Source of the DNA: Pararhodospirillum photometricum DSM 122
GTDB taxonomy: Bacteria > Pseudomonadota > Alphaproteobacteria > Rhodospirillales > Rhodospirillaceae
Length of the DNA: 6,980 bases
Direction: 5' to 3'
Assembly (NCBI RefSeq): GCF_000284415.1
Contig: NC_017059.1
Location: 3,147,772 to 3,154,751, forward strand
Shown here: positions 6,180-6,980 of the stretch, one piece after another
Layout: the number at the start of each line of letters is the position of its first letter
Position numbering within the stretch: the stretch's first letter is position 1
Program-made: the position numbers and the translations under genes
Notes under the pieces: model-generated
Told to the model about the DNA's origin: nothing
Database searches by the model: none
The model's input: the letters and a program-made list of their open reading frames with translations, nothing else

Positions 6180-6871
6180 CCACGGCGCAAGTGGCCGCGT
6201 TGGCCACCGCGGCGGTCACGGCCTTGAACGCGACCCAACTGTCGGGCCTGGGAACGGCCCAGGTGGGGGCGTTGACCACGACCCAGTTGAACAGCCTGAC
6301 CTCGGCCGATGTCCGCGAGTTGAGTGCCACCCAGGTGGCGGCGCTTGGCACCGCGCAAATGGCCGGCTTGGCCACCGCCACCTTGGCGGCGTTGTCGAGC
6401 GCGCAGGCGGCGAGCCTGACGTCGAGCCAGATCGCCGCCCTGACCACGGGGCAGTTGAATGCCCTGGGCACAGCCGACCTGGGCGAGTTCACCAAGACCC
6501 AAATGGCGGCCCTGACCACGGACCAGATCGCCGGGCTGGCGACCGCGACCTTGGCGGCGTTGTCCAGCACCCAGATCTCGGGCCTGACCTCGGGACAGAT
6601 CGGTGCCTTGACCACAGCCCAGATTGCCTCGCTGTCGTCGGGTGATCTGCGGGAGTTCGGCTCGGCCCAACTGGGGGCCCTGACCACCGCCCAGGTCGCG
6701 GCCTTGAGCACGGCTGCCTTGGGGGGGGTGACCAGTGACCAGATCGTCGGCCTGGGAACGGCCCAGATTGCCGCGTTTGCTACCGCGCAAGTGGCCAGCT
6801 TGGGCAGCGCCCAGGTGGCAGCCCTGACCACGGCCCAGATCCAAGGTGTGACCACGGCTCAGATGGCGGCC
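2193..6871 (+). repeat. Higher-order 168-bp and 408-bp superrepeats of 7 and 17 octads
   Basis: Asp-bearing marker octads have their Asp codon at 2205, 2517, 2685, 2853, 3021, 3429, 3837, 4005, 4173, 4581, 4989, 5157, 5325, 5493, 5901, 6308, 6476 and 6644. Intervals are 312, then 168 three times, 408 twice, 168 twice, 408 twice, 168 three times, 408, 407 (408 minus the lost base), and 168 twice. In a 7-octad unit, slot 1 is the Asp octad, slot 2 usually carries x-T-Q (often with K/R before T and Phe at position 1), and slot 4 usually lacks Gln (AALAA, ATLSA, SVLSS). The 17-octad units are 7+3+7, with a cryptic Gln-less octad at slot 11. Confidence 0.85.
6176..6871 (+). CDS. Continuation of the octad-repeat protein after a one-base frameshift
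   Basis: From CTG 6176 another frame reads LTTAQVAA LATAAVTA and then continues the same octad repeat for 29 copies with no stop. The fit to the superrepeat is exact: the Asp marker at 6308 lies 407 bases after that at 5901, one base short of the usual 408, and the octads between them complete a regular 17-octad unit across the break. Adding one base to the G6 run at 6170-6175 restores a single protein of about 1660 residues up to the last octad. The frame stays open to the window edge, but residues after about 6895 no longer look like repeats. It could be a sequencing undercall in a homopolymer, a true mutation, or slippage used for phase variation. Confidence 0.75.
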
Positions 6872-6878
6872 TTGTCGA

Positions 6879-6980
6879 ACCCGTCGTTTGCCCGGACGCG
6901 AGGCGGCGGTGTTGCGCCGACTGGTCGCCCGCCACAGCGGCCCCTTTCCCCGGCGCGTGCTGATCCGCCTGTGGCGCGAG
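6879..6980 (+). pseudogene. Chorismate-mutase-like fragment lacking its N-terminal helix, runs off the window
   Basis: Read in codons starting at 6879, the sequence gives PGREAAVLRRLVARHSG, then PFPRRVLIRLWRE, to the window edge. From general knowledge this resembles the second half of AroQ-type chorismate mutase domains (chorismate to prephenate, in Phe/Tyr synthesis), where an Arg-Glu pair leads the second helix (compare DRERDLLERL in the E. coli P-protein) and a third helix follows. The first long helix that should precede it is absent: octad repeats lie directly upstream, with no start codon or ribosome-binding site in this frame. Identity rests on motif memory over 34 residues. It may be a truncated gene, a fusion, or the result of a misassembly at the repeat. 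Confidence 0.45.

Larger units (their letters stand above)
1911..6871 (+). repeat. Tandem 24-bp (8-residue) repeat array, about 207 copies
   Basis: The array starts at CTA 1911 (LSPAQVTA) and ends with an octad whose last base is 6871 (VTTAQMAA). Twelve irregular copies precede 2193. From 2193 to 6871, allowing for one missing base at 6170-6175, the length is 4680 = 195 x 24. Copies differ in codons as well as residues: Leu is TTG, CTG, CTC or CTT, Ala is GCC, GCG or GCT, and Gln is CAG or CAA. This argues against very recent expansion of a single unit. The 24-bp period also keeps antisense frames open and so produces long spurious minus-strand ORFs. Confidence 0.9.

Noticed and set aside
1911..6871. 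CRISPR array or other non-coding tandem repeat
   Set aside because: The 24-bp units abut with no spacers, vary at synonymous positions and keep one protein frame, so this is a coding repeat.
1911..6871. Pentapeptide-repeat, RTX calcium-binding or type I antifreeze-like protein
   Set aside because: The period is 8, not 5, 9 or 11. There are no GGxGxD motifs and no A(D/N)Lxx pattern. The Thr-Ala richness alone recalls antifreeze helices, but the spacing does not fit.

Overview
The window is GC-rich DNA with Shine-Dalgarno-led genes and looks like a proteobacterial chromosome. The style of the two flanking gene fragments suggests an alphaproteobacterium, possibly Rhodospirillales; this is an impression from protein style, not a database match. 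No tRNA, rRNA, CRISPR array, insertion sequence or phage gene was seen.

Layout, left to right, all on the + strand. (1) Bases 1-1056: most of a membrane-anchored HlyD-type periplasmic adaptor. Its N-terminal membrane bundle looks like the tail of a site-2-protease (M50)-like region, so the true start probably lies left of the window. The reading frame breaks at a T5 run (535-539). (2) Bases 1057-1889: a long non-coding stretch with an AT-rich core (about 1240-1640), a terminator-like hairpin facing the minus strand, a plausible sigma70-type promoter, and a tiny ORF with a very good ribosome-binding site. (3) Bases 1890-6871: one giant low-complexity gene built almost wholly of an 8-residue repeat, L-[ST]-[ST]-x-Q-[VI]-x-[AG]. 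It has about 207 copies, and the last 195 run with no length change once a one-base frameshift in a G run (6170-6175) is corrected. (4) From about 6879 to the end: a fragment in a third reading frame that resembles the second half of a chorismate-mutase domain, joined directly to the repeats.

The most striking signal is hierarchical order in the octad array. Octads carrying Asp instead of Gln, followed by R/A/G and E/D (the 'DVRE' octads), recur at exactly 168 bp (7 octads) or 408 bp (17 octads). The 17-octad units resolve as 7+3+7 with a cryptic Gln-less octad at slot 11. The units are themselves ordered 17-17-7-7(-7). Every lysine found in the array lies in an octad that directly follows a Gln-less octad. 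This order is not expected of random slippage and suggests a designed solenoid or fibre.

How the genes could work together (inference): the giant protein has no N-terminal signal peptide and lies downstream of a HlyD-type adaptor, so it may be exported by a type-I-like or related one-step system. The 833-bp gap and separate promoter argue that the two are not one simple transcript. Both frame breaks fall in homopolymers and may be sequencing errors; the abrupt right-hand junction could be an assembly error in a repeat.
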